From: Lepidurus packardi
Taxonomy: Eukaryota > Arthropoda > Branchiopoda > Notostraca > Triopsidae
Assembly (NCBI GenBank): GCA_023053545.1
Contig: JAKZAN010000002.1
Location: forward strand, 6,754,790 to 6,818,789
DNA length: 64,000 bases
Direction: 5' to 3'
The position numbers and the translations under genes are program-made. Positions 37,857-52,099 of the stretch are shown piece by piece. The stretch's first letter is position 1, and each line of letters begins with the position of its first letter. The notes beneath the pieces are model-generated. The model was not told where the DNA came from, did no database searches, and worked only from the letters and a program-made list of their open reading frames with translations.

Positions 37857-38230
37857 ATTTAATTTTATTACTTTGGGCATGAAAAGGCAAAGGGTACCTT
37901 ACAATTTTCGAAGTGTAATGTGAATTATGCTTAGGAATAAGATTTCAAGTATGGTTATGCTGAACAAGTTTTTGCTTACGTTAAGCGCGAAAGACGCTAA
38001 AGAGTTAAGCTAAAACATTCCTTATTCGTCACGGAAGAATTCAAGAAAAACTGTGACTTGAGTAGAAGAAACAAGAATAGAGACAAAACATGACATCACC
38101 CCAAGCTTTTGTTGCATGACCAATGAGATATTATACAGACCGTTGCGACTATCATGAAACACAGCTTGTATAATGTCGCAGCTCTGGCTCACTTCTGAGT
38201 CTAAAAGCGTCTTCCCTTGGTCCCCAAAAT

Positions 38231-38244
38231 CCCCCCCCCCCCCC
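38231..38244. repeat. Poly-C tract (14 C)
   Basis: An uninterrupted run of 14 C, following AAAAT. Confidence 0.8.
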
Positions 38245-41200
38245 AGTTCAAATGCTTACATTCTGTTATATAGTCGCCGATTCATGACTATTAGTGTTAT
38301 AGCCATCCCATAATTTTTGCAGTGGAGATCAATACGATCCGAACGCTGCAAAGTGATCTTTTCCATCCTCTTTGTTTCTCAATTTCTTACGTTGGTAAAA
38401 CTGCGTCATGACAAGCATCATTAGCAGCTTGTTGCCGGTACTTTGCCGGTCATGGCGACCAGTATGGGGCCCCTTTATCAGTTTCCATCAACTATAATTC
38501 CTACCACATGGCATTCGAGAGACACACAAGACGTTCAAAACTCCCTCACTTGGAGCCTGAATGAGTCCTGAATGACAGCAAAAAGAATCATTTCTCCTGG
38601 ACTGCTATCGAAATTCGAAGGTTTCTCGATGATCTCAACTTAGTAACGGCCATCAATCCTATACAAAACCTTAAAAGGTAACGCAAGACACCGACTGAGC
38701 TCAATCCGGACTCGATGCGTTACTGCGAGTTTTATTACAGTTATTGAAGAACGAAAAATAAAGAAACATTAATTAACCACACGATCAGAGATCATTTGGT
38801 CCGTTATTTTTCACTGTTGAGCGAACTGCGAAGCAAGCCGGAGTAACGCTACTGGTCAGGCCCTGGTCCAAGTTGGCGTCCTGTATTACCTTTTGGGGGA
38901 CCCTAAGAATAACAGGTATACCAGAATTTTCTTTTGTAGTGTACTGTACACTTTCCATAGACGGGTACGTTAATGAGCCCCTAACCTACAAGGGTAGCGT
39001 ACGCGGAACCAACCTCTATTACGTCCAAATTATCACCTTACGCTCTACTGCAGATTCCTGGTGATATTATGGTTTGAGCTTCTGCTTTTCATCCTTTTTA
39101 TCGTCTTCTACGAAATCCTGGCCCAATCTTCCTAAGCAAGAATGGTCAAGTTAATGTTATTCGTTAGGTAGGAAAGCCGTCTAGCCATGCATACACTCGA
39201 TGAGGCGTGTCATGCTCGTCAAGTATTCAGTCACTGCGGAACGGATGGGGATGAATGATGCAAACACTGTACATCTAAAATGCATGTTCCTCTTCTTACT
39301 CAGCCACGAAAACCTACGCTTAGGTGCCCAACCTTTCCGCCGACCAAAAACTGACTTGAAACCTACGCCTTGGGTACGATGACTATATGGCGATCTGACA
39401 CACGCACGCATCATTAACCAGAGAAGGTATATATACAACAGTCATCAGCCCGAAAGTTATAGCTGTATACGCTATCGGCTTTGTATAGGTTACAAGGTAA
39501 GTTTGGAAATTTTTTAAAAAAGGAAAAACAAACAAAAACCAACGCACAAGCAATCACGCCGCGTACTCGGACGTTGACTTTTGATACAGCTGGACACAGA
39601 AGATCGTGTCTGGTAAGGGATTATTTTTTTCATTCCATTGGCTAAAATGAAGCTAAAAGGGATTGCGACAACTGGCCGGTTTAAGGACATGGATCGTTTC
39701 CCTTTTAGCTAAACCTTCCCCTTCCGAAATGCACACTGCCAGGTGTGAGGCGAATAGAATGTGACTGATATTACCCACAGCGGAGTGGTAATCTCCTTGA
39801 TTCAGTTGTTCCTACCAGGCGTAACATGCATGACACACGCTTCACGGGGCTTCTAACAAATCAGTTTAATGAAACAGTTGGCCGATTTCAATGGAAATGT
39901 TTCAATCTCCTTATCAAACGAGTGGGAAGGAAACTGTAACACGCAACGTACAATACGAACATAATAAAAACAAGAATAAGGGCATAACATATTGCAGTCG
40001 TCAGAACATTACGCCTCATGTGTCACATTTTTATGACGAGGGAAAATTGGACCGACTCATATTACGCTACAAACGGCTTCTTTTAATGGACCTTGCAACA
40101 TCGCAGAGTCCTACATAAACTTAATGATGAATCTTTTAAAACTTTAAAAAGTGAAGGTAGGTTACTGTTCTCAGAGTTATGACTTCGATCAAGGGAAGGG
40201 AAACAGGATATGCCTTAAACATATTCTACATACGTTCATCGGTTCGATCAAGTTGAACGAGTTCTAGTCAATGCTCAAATACAATTTCCATCGTTACCCC
40301 TTTTGCTGTAACAAGTATTGACCTGATGTTACAGTGACACATAGCTGTCCGCTATGCCAATAGAAAAGTTTAGTAGCTTTTTAGAAAATAGCATAATTTA
40401 TAAGATATTGGAACTCTGAAGGTTTTTCAACTGCACAGAAAATCAAGGGGTTCGCAACTCAGTTAGAACTTCCTAGATACCATGATCAGTCGGTTAAAAT
40501 TTGAGAACCTCGTGTATAACTTCACAACTGAACACCTTAACTGTGTAAGTTCGTACAAAAAGGAACCGACTTACGAACCCCTTGTAGAGAACATTAGTAG
40601 AGTAGGAGTTAGAATAAAAAAAATGCAAACGCTACAGTAAAACTTGAAAAGTAACACTGGACAATCCAAAATTGCGAATATATTTCCCAACTACAATGGA
40701 AATTGTGACATTACAATAAAATAACGACTTCTTAGTCACTTAACTATATAATTTGTAAACTTACAGAATTCTTCACCTGCGTTACGAATTAGAATAAACT
40801 GCGTGGCAAACTCCCTTTCATTCCAAAATAAGGGAATTCCCAGCTCTCTACGTTTGTCATAAAAAGTCATTACAATAAACTTTTTTACACCTTCTAAAAA
40901 GGAAAGAAAACCTTTTTTATTTACTAAAATTTTGATTTTTTTGCAAACTTTGAATGTTGTAAACACTATCGATTCTTTCACAACACAAAAAACGATGGAA
41001 ATCCCACTTTTTTAGGTATTTTTTTCTCTTTATGATTGTCATTAGAAAGTCACGACACTTGACTCCGAGTTAACTTTCCGACATGAAGAGTTGCAATAAC
41101 TTAAGACAGTCACACGTCATAGTCAACACCTGTAATCATGCGCGGTTTTTATAACAGATACAGACCCAAAATTTTCAGGTAAAAATAAAAAAAAAAAGAC

Positions 41201-43817
41201 ACAAGAAAGAACTTATAGGCGTGCGCTAGATTTTTTTAAAAGAGTTTAGATTCACGAACCGCGACCACGAGTTTACGACGTTTACGACCTGTACAGCCTC
41301 TGCACGCACGACAAGTTGACCTACCACTAATTGCACAGTCATAAAAAGCTCTCATGGATGACTTCCGGTCTTTATCTTCTTTTGCTTTTTCTACCTCAGC
41401 TTCTACTCCCTTATACCTCCTGAAACGACTTTCGGGGTTCGAGCGTGCTCTTTTTTCAAATTGGAAAAACGACTACTACAGCCGAGAATTTCTAAGAAAA
41501 ATTAACTGACATTTATCACCTCGTTCAGAACATAAATAAGCCATAAAAAGCTTTTAACCTTAATTTGAGTTTACATCTTTTGATCAGTAAACCTACTTTC
41601 GAAAAGCACTATTACAAGTGTTCACTAATATTTCCTATTAAGGTTTCTATCCCATGCTTTTTAGCATATTTCTAAATTACAATGCAGTTTTTTTTAAGAA
41701 CTACCTTGTTGTGCACTAATTAGGACGGTTGATAGATGCTGGGAACTCGAGTATGTGAGATGAGAACAAGTCAGCAAAGATCCGTTGCTTAATGACCTAC
41801 AAGAACAAATCTCCACTTAACTTCTAGAAACAAAATTAAAAATAAATAAAAATAACAGGTGCGAAAAGGAATGCAGTGAGAACATGTTTATAGGTCAGAT
41901 CTGCGCTACCTTGTCCTCTTAACTTGACCAAATTTGGGCAAGGTGCAATTCTTGCCTCGATTTTTCATTTCGCATTAGTGCAACGACCTCTTTTGTTCCT
42001 CGCTCTCTTAGCTTTTTTTTTTAAAAAAAAAAAGAAAAAAAAGGGAAATGACCATTGGGATGCTGTCTATACCCACATACCAGGTTGCGAGAACTACTTT
42101 GTTCTCAACTCTTTTTTAATCAGCTAAAGAACCGTAGAATTATCTCCGAAATGGTTCCTATTTCAGTTAACTTATGCAAATACTAACTAATGGTGAACAA
42201 AGCAACAATTCCTTCTCGGCGGGGACCTGTAAGGAACGAGTTTTCACTGATGCGAATCACGTAGAGCTCGAAGAGGTAATTAAAAACAATGGGGACTTGT
42301 TCTAAGCAAATATAAACAGTTATAAGTTGAGAAAAAAAATTAAGAAAAAAATTGGAACAACTTTGAACCCAAAAGCTGCGTCCTTGCCACTATTTTCACC
42401 CAAAAAAGAACCAATGACCTCTTACGCAAGGTTAACCAGATTCCTTGTAGGGCGTCACACACGATTTGCTTAACTTACAAATGTCATCAGACATACTATC
42501 TTGCGTCATTACCCTATCAAATTAGGCCCTAAAAGGCAAAGAACCCTAATTGTAAAATCCAGCAAAAATAACCATACAGTGACACGACACGATTACAGCT
42601 GCAGTTTTAGAATTATAAGTTCTAAAAAATTACACTTAAATTTTTTTACTTACATTACCGATTAGTCTTTCAGACTAATATTTATGTTTCAATTTGAGAG
42701 ATTTTCCAAAATTTAATCAGAACAAGAGAAAAACGAAATTTGTAGTTACTAATTAAAAATATTTTTCTTGTGTTTTATTGCAGTTTTATAAACTTTCTAG
42801 AAGTTTTTGTACAGTAATTTGTAATATTTTTCTACATTTTCTTTGATTTTCGTGAAATTTTCTCTTGAAATTAAAACTTTCTACTCCAATCCTCTTATCT
42901 ATTACTCATCTTATTGTATCCTCTCATATTGGCAAACAAATGTAACTTCATAACAACCTTAAGCCAACCATGCAAAGGTTTCCTTATTTGAATACACGAT
43001 TAAAAGTCAATTTTTTAAGACAACTTTATACGTAAAGTAATGCAAGTTCTGGGAGCCATGCACAACATTGGAAACGTCATGTATGCAAATCTAGAAATAA
43101 ATAACTTTGGCCACTCAGACAGTTGGGTGATATATGTGCCCTGGATAGTGATCTTTGGCCCCCTCACGCTCTATACTTAACCGACTCTATATTCTGCACA
43201 GTTGAGGTTGAAGGTTTGAGGTTGCACCTCTCGAAATGAACTTGGAAATTTAGTCACCTAGAAAAAAAACATTCGTTTTGTATGTTTTTATAGCTTCCTC
43301 ATACGGTTACTTCGAACATCTGCTAATGGTTGCTACGGCCAAGGTTATTCATTATCATTTAGCAAGACACGACACGAGAAAAACCTTTTCCTTCCTCTTT
43401 CGCTCCCATCATTCGCCGAGTTCAACAAGCCAAAATAAACGTAACCCCCCATTTTGCAAGGCAAAAAAAAACCCCAACCAGTCTTTCTTCGAAGGATAGT
43501 CATCAATAACGTCAACTTTCAAAAGCGTTCGAACCGTTCGTTTTGCCTTCACCCATCTGAAATTCTTACGCTGCTGGGCGCTGCAAGAAAGTTGCGATAA
43601 CACAGACACAATAAGAAACTTTATTGTTCCTTTATACTCGAAACTTTTCCTATTTCGTCATGTCGCCAATCATGATCTGCTGTGCGCCAAAAGGCCCCGA
43701 GTGAAAGCGTTGCTTTTTTCTCGCCCTTTGCTATACCCAACACATTTTTTAGAGCTTAAAGTAATAGCCGCTCCATATTTGTAATGTTGAAAAATAGCTA
43801 AAAGACTGGCGCCCAGC

Positions 43818-43818
<1 letters not shown>

Positions 43819-43849
<31 letters not shown>

Positions 43850-43858
43850 AAAAAAAAA
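43819..43858. repeat. Composite C21-A19 homopolymer tract
   Basis: Twenty-one C residues are followed directly by nineteen A residues. The same C-then-A arrangement occurs at 48546-48570. Exact lengths may be affected by sequencing of homopolymers. Confidence 0.85.
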
Positions 43859-44510
43859 GACAAAACTTTCTAAAACCGTCTCTGGGATTCGCTTCAGCTT
43901 CACAAGACCAGAAAGGAGAACTATATACATGGCAAGAAAAGTTTTGTTTTCTGACAATCAGATTGCTAAAAAAAGTTTCCATATTAACAAAAATTCGAAT
44001 TGGGTGGGATTCTAACGGTTGCGATTCAGGAGAGGCAAAACTCGATTCGGGGGATCCTTAAAAGTAACCAAAAAATAGTAAGAATAGGAAATAAGAATAC
44101 AAAGCACGATAAAAAGAACCGTTTAAAGGGTGCGGATACCCGAAGTCAAAGAATCGAGACGAATTTGATATCCGAGCGGAACTTGTTCTCGTTTAAAAGG
44201 AGTTTTAACTGTTTATAAAGCACGCGAGGTCCCGTTTAACAAGTTTTCCAGCCTTTCGTCCACTCTTTTTTTGCTTCTTCTCATTTAAGTTCACTTGGGC
44301 TGCCTTCTGCAACGTCTACTTAAAAAAGACGTGTACTGTAAAAGTGCATTACCAAGGTAGGTCTACGCCTATTGTTGGCGTTGGTTCCTATTTTCTTTTA
44401 CGAAAAGAAGAAACGTGAAAACAAGGCCTGGTCACACTTCCTATCTTATCTCGACATTTTGTTTTCAGAGAACCCTAATTTATTGTCCTTTTTTTGTTTC
44501 GTTTTATTAG

Positions 44511-47500
44511 GCCTCGTCGACTCCATTGCAACGAGCAGCTGCAGAAGGCCACGTGGATATTGTTGGACAATTACTCAAGCACGGGGCTGCGGTCAATCAC
44601 CAGGACGCAGTGGTAAGGCCCATTTCATTTTTTTTTAAGTTTCGGCAGTGTTTCCATACCCATATCCACGGAACTTTGAATCTTGAACTACAGTAATAAT
44701 AATACAAACAACAAAACAATAAGCCCAAGCCTACATGGGAGAGTAATACTTAAATAAATAAATAAATGAGAATATTAAGGCTCCCGTATACCTTAGTTTA
44801 TTGATGCGAGTCACAGGTGGCGTCGGTGTTTGTTATTGTTTTGACGAAGCCGAAGAAAGTAAGAAAAGAAATAGATAGCTAATTGCCAATAAAGTTTCTA
44901 CGCTTGTTTTGCTTCCGAACAGTACAATTTGTCACCACAGTTTGCTGTAGCAGCACAATGTCCCGAATCAAGTCGTCGAACTTTCGGAACAAGATTTCTC
45001 GAAAACGTCTTGTCAGATTTGAAATCAATATAAAACAAAAGTTTTCTTTTGTTACTAGCTAGCGCACAACCAAGTGAACTATTTTTAGGCAACGTATTTC
45101 TCATAGTTGCAGACTTCATTGGCGTATTGCTAATTTATTACTTACTAGAAAAAACATTGGTTGTGCACTATCTGTTAGCTCAAGATTACTATATGATTAA
45201 GCTCAAGATTACTGTCAAAGATTTTATTCATGAAATGTACTAGTTTTCTTTAAAAGTTGCTTTGCAATTCCCCATGCTAACAGACTATACAGAGCATAGG
45301 AACTAGACTTATAAGGAATACGGAAGCCTTAACTGTGAAAGTTCAAAGGATGATTTTATTTGGAACACAACTCGAATATTTTTCTGTCTCTTTTTTGTGT
45401 GCCAGAGGCAACCACATTTAATTTGTTCCTCCAGTGGTTTTGTAGCTTTTGAGGTTCCGGGTTTTGGTTCTGAAAATGTTAGCCAAAACAAGACACATTA
45501 CTTATAATAACACGCAGATGAAGCAGCTGAAACAGTACAGTGTTGCTGAACTGAAAAAATGTTGAATTAAATCCCCTTTAGCACGGGAACAGCGCGCTCC
45601 ATGAAGCAGCGTGGCGAGGCTACAGTCAAACGGCAGCGTTGCTATGCAAATTCCAAGCCAACGTGCAAAGTGCCAACAGGGCCGGCTTTACGCCACTTCA
45701 TCTTTGTTGTCAAAATGGACACAATGAAACCTGCAGGGTTTTGCTCCTGGCAGGAGCCAACCCCGATACCAAGAATCACGTACGTATATTATGTCATGGA
45801 TGTACAAGTACCGCTTCCCCCCCCCCCCCTCTTTTAATTCCTACATATCCCCTGGTTTTCAAAGTTCACTTCTGTCTGGAATCATAAATCTTTATGCCAT
45901 TCGACGACAGACCTGCTCCTCATTCTGAGGCACCGTCGTACTACTTATACACGCCCACCAAAGTATAAACCTTACACAAAAAAGCCTCATTTAGGTACAA
46001 ATTCGGAGCTAATCTATAACTCAAAGTTTTTCACTACGAAGTCAGGTTTGGGCTAGACGATTTAGGAATGTCGAGATAAGGTAGAAAAACTGAAATGAAG
46101 TTATGTGACGCAAGAAACATGGAAATGAGCGAGATAAGAAAGCGATTTTATTACAAAAAAGAAAGCAGGTGGTCCGTTGTGACGTCCATATGTGTGTCAT
46201 TCTTGTCTCTAAAGAAAGCATTTGACGACTACTCTTCAGCCTGCTCTAAAAAAACTCACGATACTGGAATACTAGACATTTTTTAACTAGACACTTCATT
46301 GTTTTCCCGACAACGCATAGGAATGAAATTTTAAATATTACAATTAGCAAGCAAGAAATTTTTTAAAATACATTTTATAATGTCATGCGTGAAAAGGCAA
46401 AAGATTTATCCAGAACCTCGTGTTTATAATTTTTTTTCTAGATTTCACTTCTTGATAGTAACACTTCAACGCTTATTAAGCTTAGTACACATAAGTAAAA
46501 ATACAAATAGATTTGTGGGCATTGTACACGTATCACATAATATTGGTAACAAAGAAATTTTGATACAATATTGGTAACAAAGAAATTGTCAACGGAGACG
46601 TCACTGAAGTTGTTCGCACCAATGGAACATATTCCTTTCCAACAAAAAAAACGTTGCTGAACAACCAAGTATTTCACATAACAACATCACCTTCAAGGGA
46701 AACGTTGGCAACATGAAAACATTTCTTACACGTTCTCTTCAAACAATGGAATTAGAAACGAACATGTACAAACTGATCCGTTGCCCTAATTTAGCACCCC
46801 GAGACAGCTGTATCAATTTAACATCGAAATTCCAAAGCGAAAAAGTGACAATGAACTTTCTCCTTTGTTTAAACCCTGGGACTGCTGTGTGAAACATGGG
46901 CTTTTCTTCAAATTTTAAGTACGGTAATGTAAGAAAGTGATGTTGCAGATGTTAAGGTTCGCATTGGCAAAAGTTATGACTGTTTATCCAAGAAGGACTT
47001 AGTATTTGCGCGAAGCGCGAACGACCTATTTACAATAGAGGACGAGCAAACACACCCGGCCAAAAGCAAAACTAATATTTTTTAAAAAAATATACTATTT
47101 TCATTCTTTATAATCTCGTTATTTTCACTTATTTAGTACGAAATCATGGAGATGGTTTTCCATGTAGGGTATTTCAACTTAATTTCCGAATGCATTTCAT
47201 TCCTCTTTCTAAGAGAAAGGGTACTATTTTTTAAAAAAAAGAGATGAAAAAGAAAGCTAGTACATATTTTTAACCTTGTCCAAAGGTTTTGGAGTAGGCA
47301 AGATTTTTTTTTTCTCCATTTTTAAAACTATTATTTATTTATCTGAAGTACGAATTGAGCAACTGTTCGAACAGGCTAATATGGTTTGCCTTTTAAAGCA
47401 GGGCTGGTCTGGTGCCAAATCTGCGAAAAAACAATAAATCAAGCAAATCGTTCGTTGGCTCAAGGTATTAATTTTGAATAATAGCGCTTCACTCACTTTA

Positions 47501-50500
47501 CATTATAATAACTCAGCCATGCCAAGTAATCCATGCGAAAGTGTGCCATAAAAAATAACAACAAAATTGTAAAACAAGACAGGAAAGGTACCCATGGCAA
47601 ATAAACGGGGTCGGTAGGTGTACAACGTGGCGGCACTTTCAAAGCACATTCTCTAAAAACTCAATAGTCTCAACTCCTCCTTGATACTTCCGATATAACA
47701 CTCGCATACATATGCCCTTTTGTACTTTCAGTTACTACAACCCTCACATCCTCATCATAAAAATGGCTGCCAATTTGCGAAAATACTGCATAATTCATTT
47801 TCTATCATTTCTACTGCTCGCCACGTTTTGCGACAAGAATAACACAAAGAGAGAGTAACTAATTATATGAAGAACGCTTATTAATTACCATAAATTATTC
47901 TTTTCTATTGGTTCTGACTTACATGTCATTTACGTTCGTAATCATAGCAATTTCAGTTTCAATTAAACCCTTCCCCTTCAATTAAATTAAACCTTTAACC
48001 CTTCCATTTCAATTAAACCTTTGTTTTGTAATTATATACCTCAACTTTTTAAGGTAAACCGCGAAATGTACCTGTTAAATACTAAAAAATGTGTCTAGTC
48101 ATTTAGCTATACAGTTTAATTTAACTGCACTTTTGTAATTAAAGGAAAATTGGAACGTTGTCTAAGACATCACACGACTTCCCTTTCTAGCTCGGTCGGC
48201 AACAGTAAACATAGTAACAGAAAAAGTTACTCAGGATTAGCCTGAGTAAAGACAAAGTTTTCCACGTTATTACATACAGGAAAGGGCGTAATTGATCTAT
48301 ATGACCTAACAGTGTCACCCCAAAAAGTCAAGACTCTTAATTATGCACCACGCACGACACTGAAAAACCCGTTATCCATTTTGCACGGTGTGTTGGTAAA
48401 GAAGGCCAACTTCCCTTTATTTGATACGCTAGAAACAGACTAGAGCACAATTAGGACTCGGAAGAGCAAAAACAATACAACCTTTCATTCAAATTTTCTT
48501 TCATCCTAATTCCAAGCCCTTTATCCTTGCAATTTTACTACACTACCCCCCCCCCCCCCCAAAAAAAAAAGAAAGAAAAAAACTAATTAGACCCAATTTC
48601 CTACACACAACTATTTTTTCAAAAAATTTTTTCATCTATTAATTTTTAACAGTATGGTGACACGCCTCTACACACCAGCGCTCGTTACGGCCACGCAGGC
48701 GTTATGCGGATTCTACTTAGTGGCAGATGCAACGCAGCTGAGCAAAATAAGGTATATTAATCTTTCTAAATGCTCAGCCTATTTTCTTATCACTTGTGAA
48801 GGCATTCATAAATTTATTGGAGCACAAGAATTCATTTTTTTTTGTTCTGGTCGACGAATAGAATGGTGATACGGCCTTGCATATTGCTGCAGCCATGGGA
48901 CGCCGGAAGCTAACTCGTATTTTGCTCAGTACAGGTTACCCAACCCTTACTACCCTAAGGAACAAGGTAAGTTCTTTTTTTTATAGGAATTCTTTGGTTT
49001 GTGAACCTTTTAAAATAGGAACTGTAACAAGTGTACTAATGACACTTAATCATTTGTAGCAAAACGAAACGGCTTTGGATATCGCGCAACGTAAGAAACA
49101 CCGCGAAATCATTGGCATGCTAGAGAACCCGCCCAAATTGCCACATTCACGGTCGTCAAGGCACCACAAAAGCGAGAGTCGGAGGAATTCTAAAGAAGGT
49201 GAGATACGGCAAAGGTCAAAGAGTCAGACACGGCGCCAGTCGAGAGAATCTGAGCATGGAGTTAAGCGCGAAAAAACCGACAGTTCGAGTAAAGACAGCG
49301 CAGGTTCGAAGCGAAAATCGGCGTCGAAGAAGGTAATTTGGAGTCCCCCAAGCTAACTTTCTTTAACCTTTTATACGTTGAAACAATAGCACAAGAGTAA
49401 ACATGGACAGAAGAATTGCAACTTGTGGTCTCCGTACGGATGCCACGACAGTCCCGAGTTAACAAATGTCTTGCATTCCAAGTTTTATCAGTTGCCCAGC
49501 GAAGCACTGTTGGATGGAGAGAGATTCTACTTGGATTTGGCTGGAAACGTTCGCAAAGTAAGACAGTTTATAGATTCCATTCCTTTTGTTGTAAATTACG
49601 TCACTATTGGTAATTATTCAGAATCTCTTGCACTTGAAAGATTTTTTTTTTTTTTACAATTTTATTCTAAAGAACTACCCTAGAAACTTTACTTGGAGTT
49701 GTTACAATGCACTCAAAACCTCTGTTTATGCAGGAACTAAATGTTTATCCGGAATTGCAGTAAATTATTCGAGATTTCTAGCAATTTATTCACCCTTTCG
49801 TGTCTCGATTCTCAAATAATCATTCTTGTAATTTCATTTGCAATTCCAGTATAGTTCATTCGAAATAATTCATTCGCAACTGATGTAAATCATTCAAAAT
49901 TTCTATCACGAATACGAAATTGCAGCAAATTTACTTACACAGTATACCTTTCAATACCAATGTACTGCTTTCTACTAACTTATTCATCTTTTCTACGAAT
50001 TTCTTTTAGATATTTATCCTAGTAACCTTACTAACAATTCCAATAATTAACTCAAAATGCTTCTAATTTATACCGCGACTCTTCTCTCAATACACAATGT
50101 ATTGACGTCGGCTAATCCAAAGGTTTTGTTCTTTATAGGGACCTGCTGGTATTGTACCCTGCTATTGCGGTCCCTTACTACACCGTTTGGAGTGTCGATT
50201 AGAACGCGACAAACTGGACATTTTAGGCCGCTTAGACTCGACTCACTACCGGCTCGATTCCCGAATTAACGCTCTGGAACAACGCACCCAAAGCCATCTC
50301 CAAGGCTTGCAACGCACAGTCGACAGACTGAACCTGGAAAGTACCCAAGCTGGCTTACAACGAGTTCGCGAAAGCATCGTAACGGGCGCTAATTTACGAC
50401 CTTCTCATATGGAATCGACTTCCCTCAGTGCACACCCTGGACACCGGCCAATCACAAATCGGCACGATGTTACCGCAGACGTTTACGCAGTGCCGTCGCA

Positions 50501-52005
50501 GCGCAAATCGCCCACCCGCCAAGAAGAGAATCACTACTTGGAGATGCAAAGTACCAAAGCCACTGTGGATCGTCTCGGTTTGGAAACCGGATCCAGCTTA
50601 AGCCGTTTATCCGCCTTAGTCGAAGACAATCCAACGCCCAACTTTGCTCTGCACGCCAACGACAACAATCATGCCGACCTAATCGAAATATTACCATGCG
50701 ATGACGACCTCAATCAATTCCCCTCTCGCGAAACTCGCATCCAAGCGATGCAAACTTTAAAGGCTCGTTTGGCCTTAGCGGAACTACGCAGTCAACAACA
50801 AGAAGAGTTGGATGCTATTATTGCGCATTACGAGAATCGCACAGCTCATCATCATCGCCTCACCGCCGATACGCAGTATAACAACCAGCACCCAGACGAG
50901 CATGACTCGGATACAGCCTCAGAAGACTTGAACCACGACGACCTGAAAGAGATTGAGGATACGTTGCAAGAGCTTATTCCTCCACCACTACACTACAATG
51001 GGCTGGATCAAGGGCGTTTAGAAGCCAATTTGCCATTAAGCAGTTTGGATCTCAGGTAAAACTTTTTATTTTTAACCCTTGACTAATACTACTACTAGTA
51101 GTCAAGATTTAAGGCACTTAGTCAAACGACACAAACGATTTGTAGCTTTCGGAATGTATTTGGTAAATTGGGCGCTTAACCGCACTCCGCAAGGTGCTTG
51201 GGTTCAAACCTTTAAATACGGCTCAAATCTTTGAGCAAGGCGACTGAATATTTTTGCACCTAATGACAGGTCCACCGCTACCGATTCTGTTCCTTCTCAA
51301 GCCAACGGGTCTCCGGAATTGATCTTTAACCGAGAGCAAAACCCAAACGATGCTCTCACATCACGAGACCTACCATTTAGCGATCATCACTTTCCCGGAG
51401 GCGGTGCAGTATTTCAAACCAGCAAAGAGGGCAAACTGGTGGACATGTCGGGCTACGCCTTCGGTTACGATCCCTATGTCAGACGTTATCCTTACGACCC
51501 AGATTTTGAACGCGACCGACATAATGACTCCGGCTACAGCACCCGGGTATGTGGAAGTTCCCACGGAACTTCCCCAGCATTGTCTGGTGAGTTTTGTTTG
51601 CGTTTTTCGCGAACCTTGCATAACTGCTTTACTTTGGGAAACTTTGTAAGTTCTACCTGTCCAATTGATTTACAGAACTGTAAAAGAAAACTTCATTCTT
51701 CCTTTGCCTTTATAAATGCACGTACCTGCTTATTAAGAACGAAAAAGAAGTGAATACAATTCATGTCTTGACTAATTACTGTACAAACTCATACAGGAGC
51801 GACAGATACGTTGGACCCGGAGCAGTTTCTTGAGAAGACCCCGGCAGCAAACTTCCAGTCACACTTTGCAAGAGACCTGGCCAGGACGTTGCCCGTTTTA
51901 CCTTTAGCGCACTCAGCAAGCACAACAATTCATCATAAATTGCCTTATTTGACCGAAGAGGAATTTTTTCCACCTGGGACGATAAGTGCGTCAAGTTTAG
52001 TTTAA
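44511..52005 (+). CDS. ANKRD6: ANKRD6 / Diego-type ankyrin-repeat protein (5' end not found)
   Basis: Diego/Diversin is a cytoplasmic planar cell polarity and Wnt scaffold. Exons found: 44511-44612, 45582-45779, 48653-48751, 48862-48966, 49060-49332, 49390-49557, 50139-51055, 51270-51586 and 51797-52005; all phases agree, giving 795 codons. The first five exons encode about six ankyrin repeats (TPLQRAAAEGHVDIVGQLL, SALHEAAWRGYSQTAALL, TPLHLCCQNGH, TPLHTSARYGH, TALHIAAAMGR, TALDIAQRKKH), with repeat-sized exons of 102, 198, 99 and 105 bases. A basic Ser/Arg/Lys-rich linker follows, then LHSKFYQLPSEALLDGE and PCYCGPLLHRLECRLERDK, matching the conserved middle segment and coiled coil of ANKRD6. 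The rest is polar and poorly conserved. The initiator exon and probably one or two repeats lie upstream and were not found. An alternative donor GTATGTGG exists near 51547. Confidence 0.88.
46539..46587. repeat. 21-base direct repeat
   Basis: AATATTGGTAACAAAGAAATT occurs at 46539-46559 and exactly again at 46567-46587, with a seven-base spacer. It is probably a recent local duplication. Confidence 0.8.
48546..48570. repeat. Composite C15-A10 tract
   Basis: Fifteen C followed directly by ten A, then an A/G-rich run. It is the same arrangement as at 43819-43858, on the same strand. Confidence 0.85.
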
Positions 52006-52099
52006 TCTTAATATTGTTACAACTGTTTTATACAGTTACCATGTTGCAGAGCAAGTGCTATTTTCCTTCGTTGTACAAAATACATCAAAACTAAAGCCT

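Larger units (their letters stand above)
35035..44510. other. Long gene-poor region before ANKRD6
   Basis: No gene could be supported over 9.5 kb, although 5' exons of ANKRD6 should lie somewhere here or beyond. Visible items are duplicated segments at 35812-36350 with a third relative at 38785-38850, a 25-base palindrome at 37832-37856, C and C/A homopolymer tracts at 38231 and 43819, and a possible 5' exon donor GTAAGTTT at 39500 after a TATA-like stretch near 39428. Confidence 0.45.
45780..48652 (+). other. Large intron of ANKRD6
   Basis: This 2.9 kb intron is AT-rich and carries poly-C (45817-45829), a C15-A10 tract (48546-48570) and a 21-base direct repeat at 46539 and 46567. No nested gene is visible. 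Confidence 0.6.

Noticed and set aside
43670-43982. Two overlapping minus-strand frames with poly-Phe and poly-Gly
   Set aside because: They are translations of the C21-A19 homopolymer tract.
50470-50697. Minus-strand frame opposite the large ANKRD6 exon
   Set aside because: A shadow of the coding strand in a well-supported exon.
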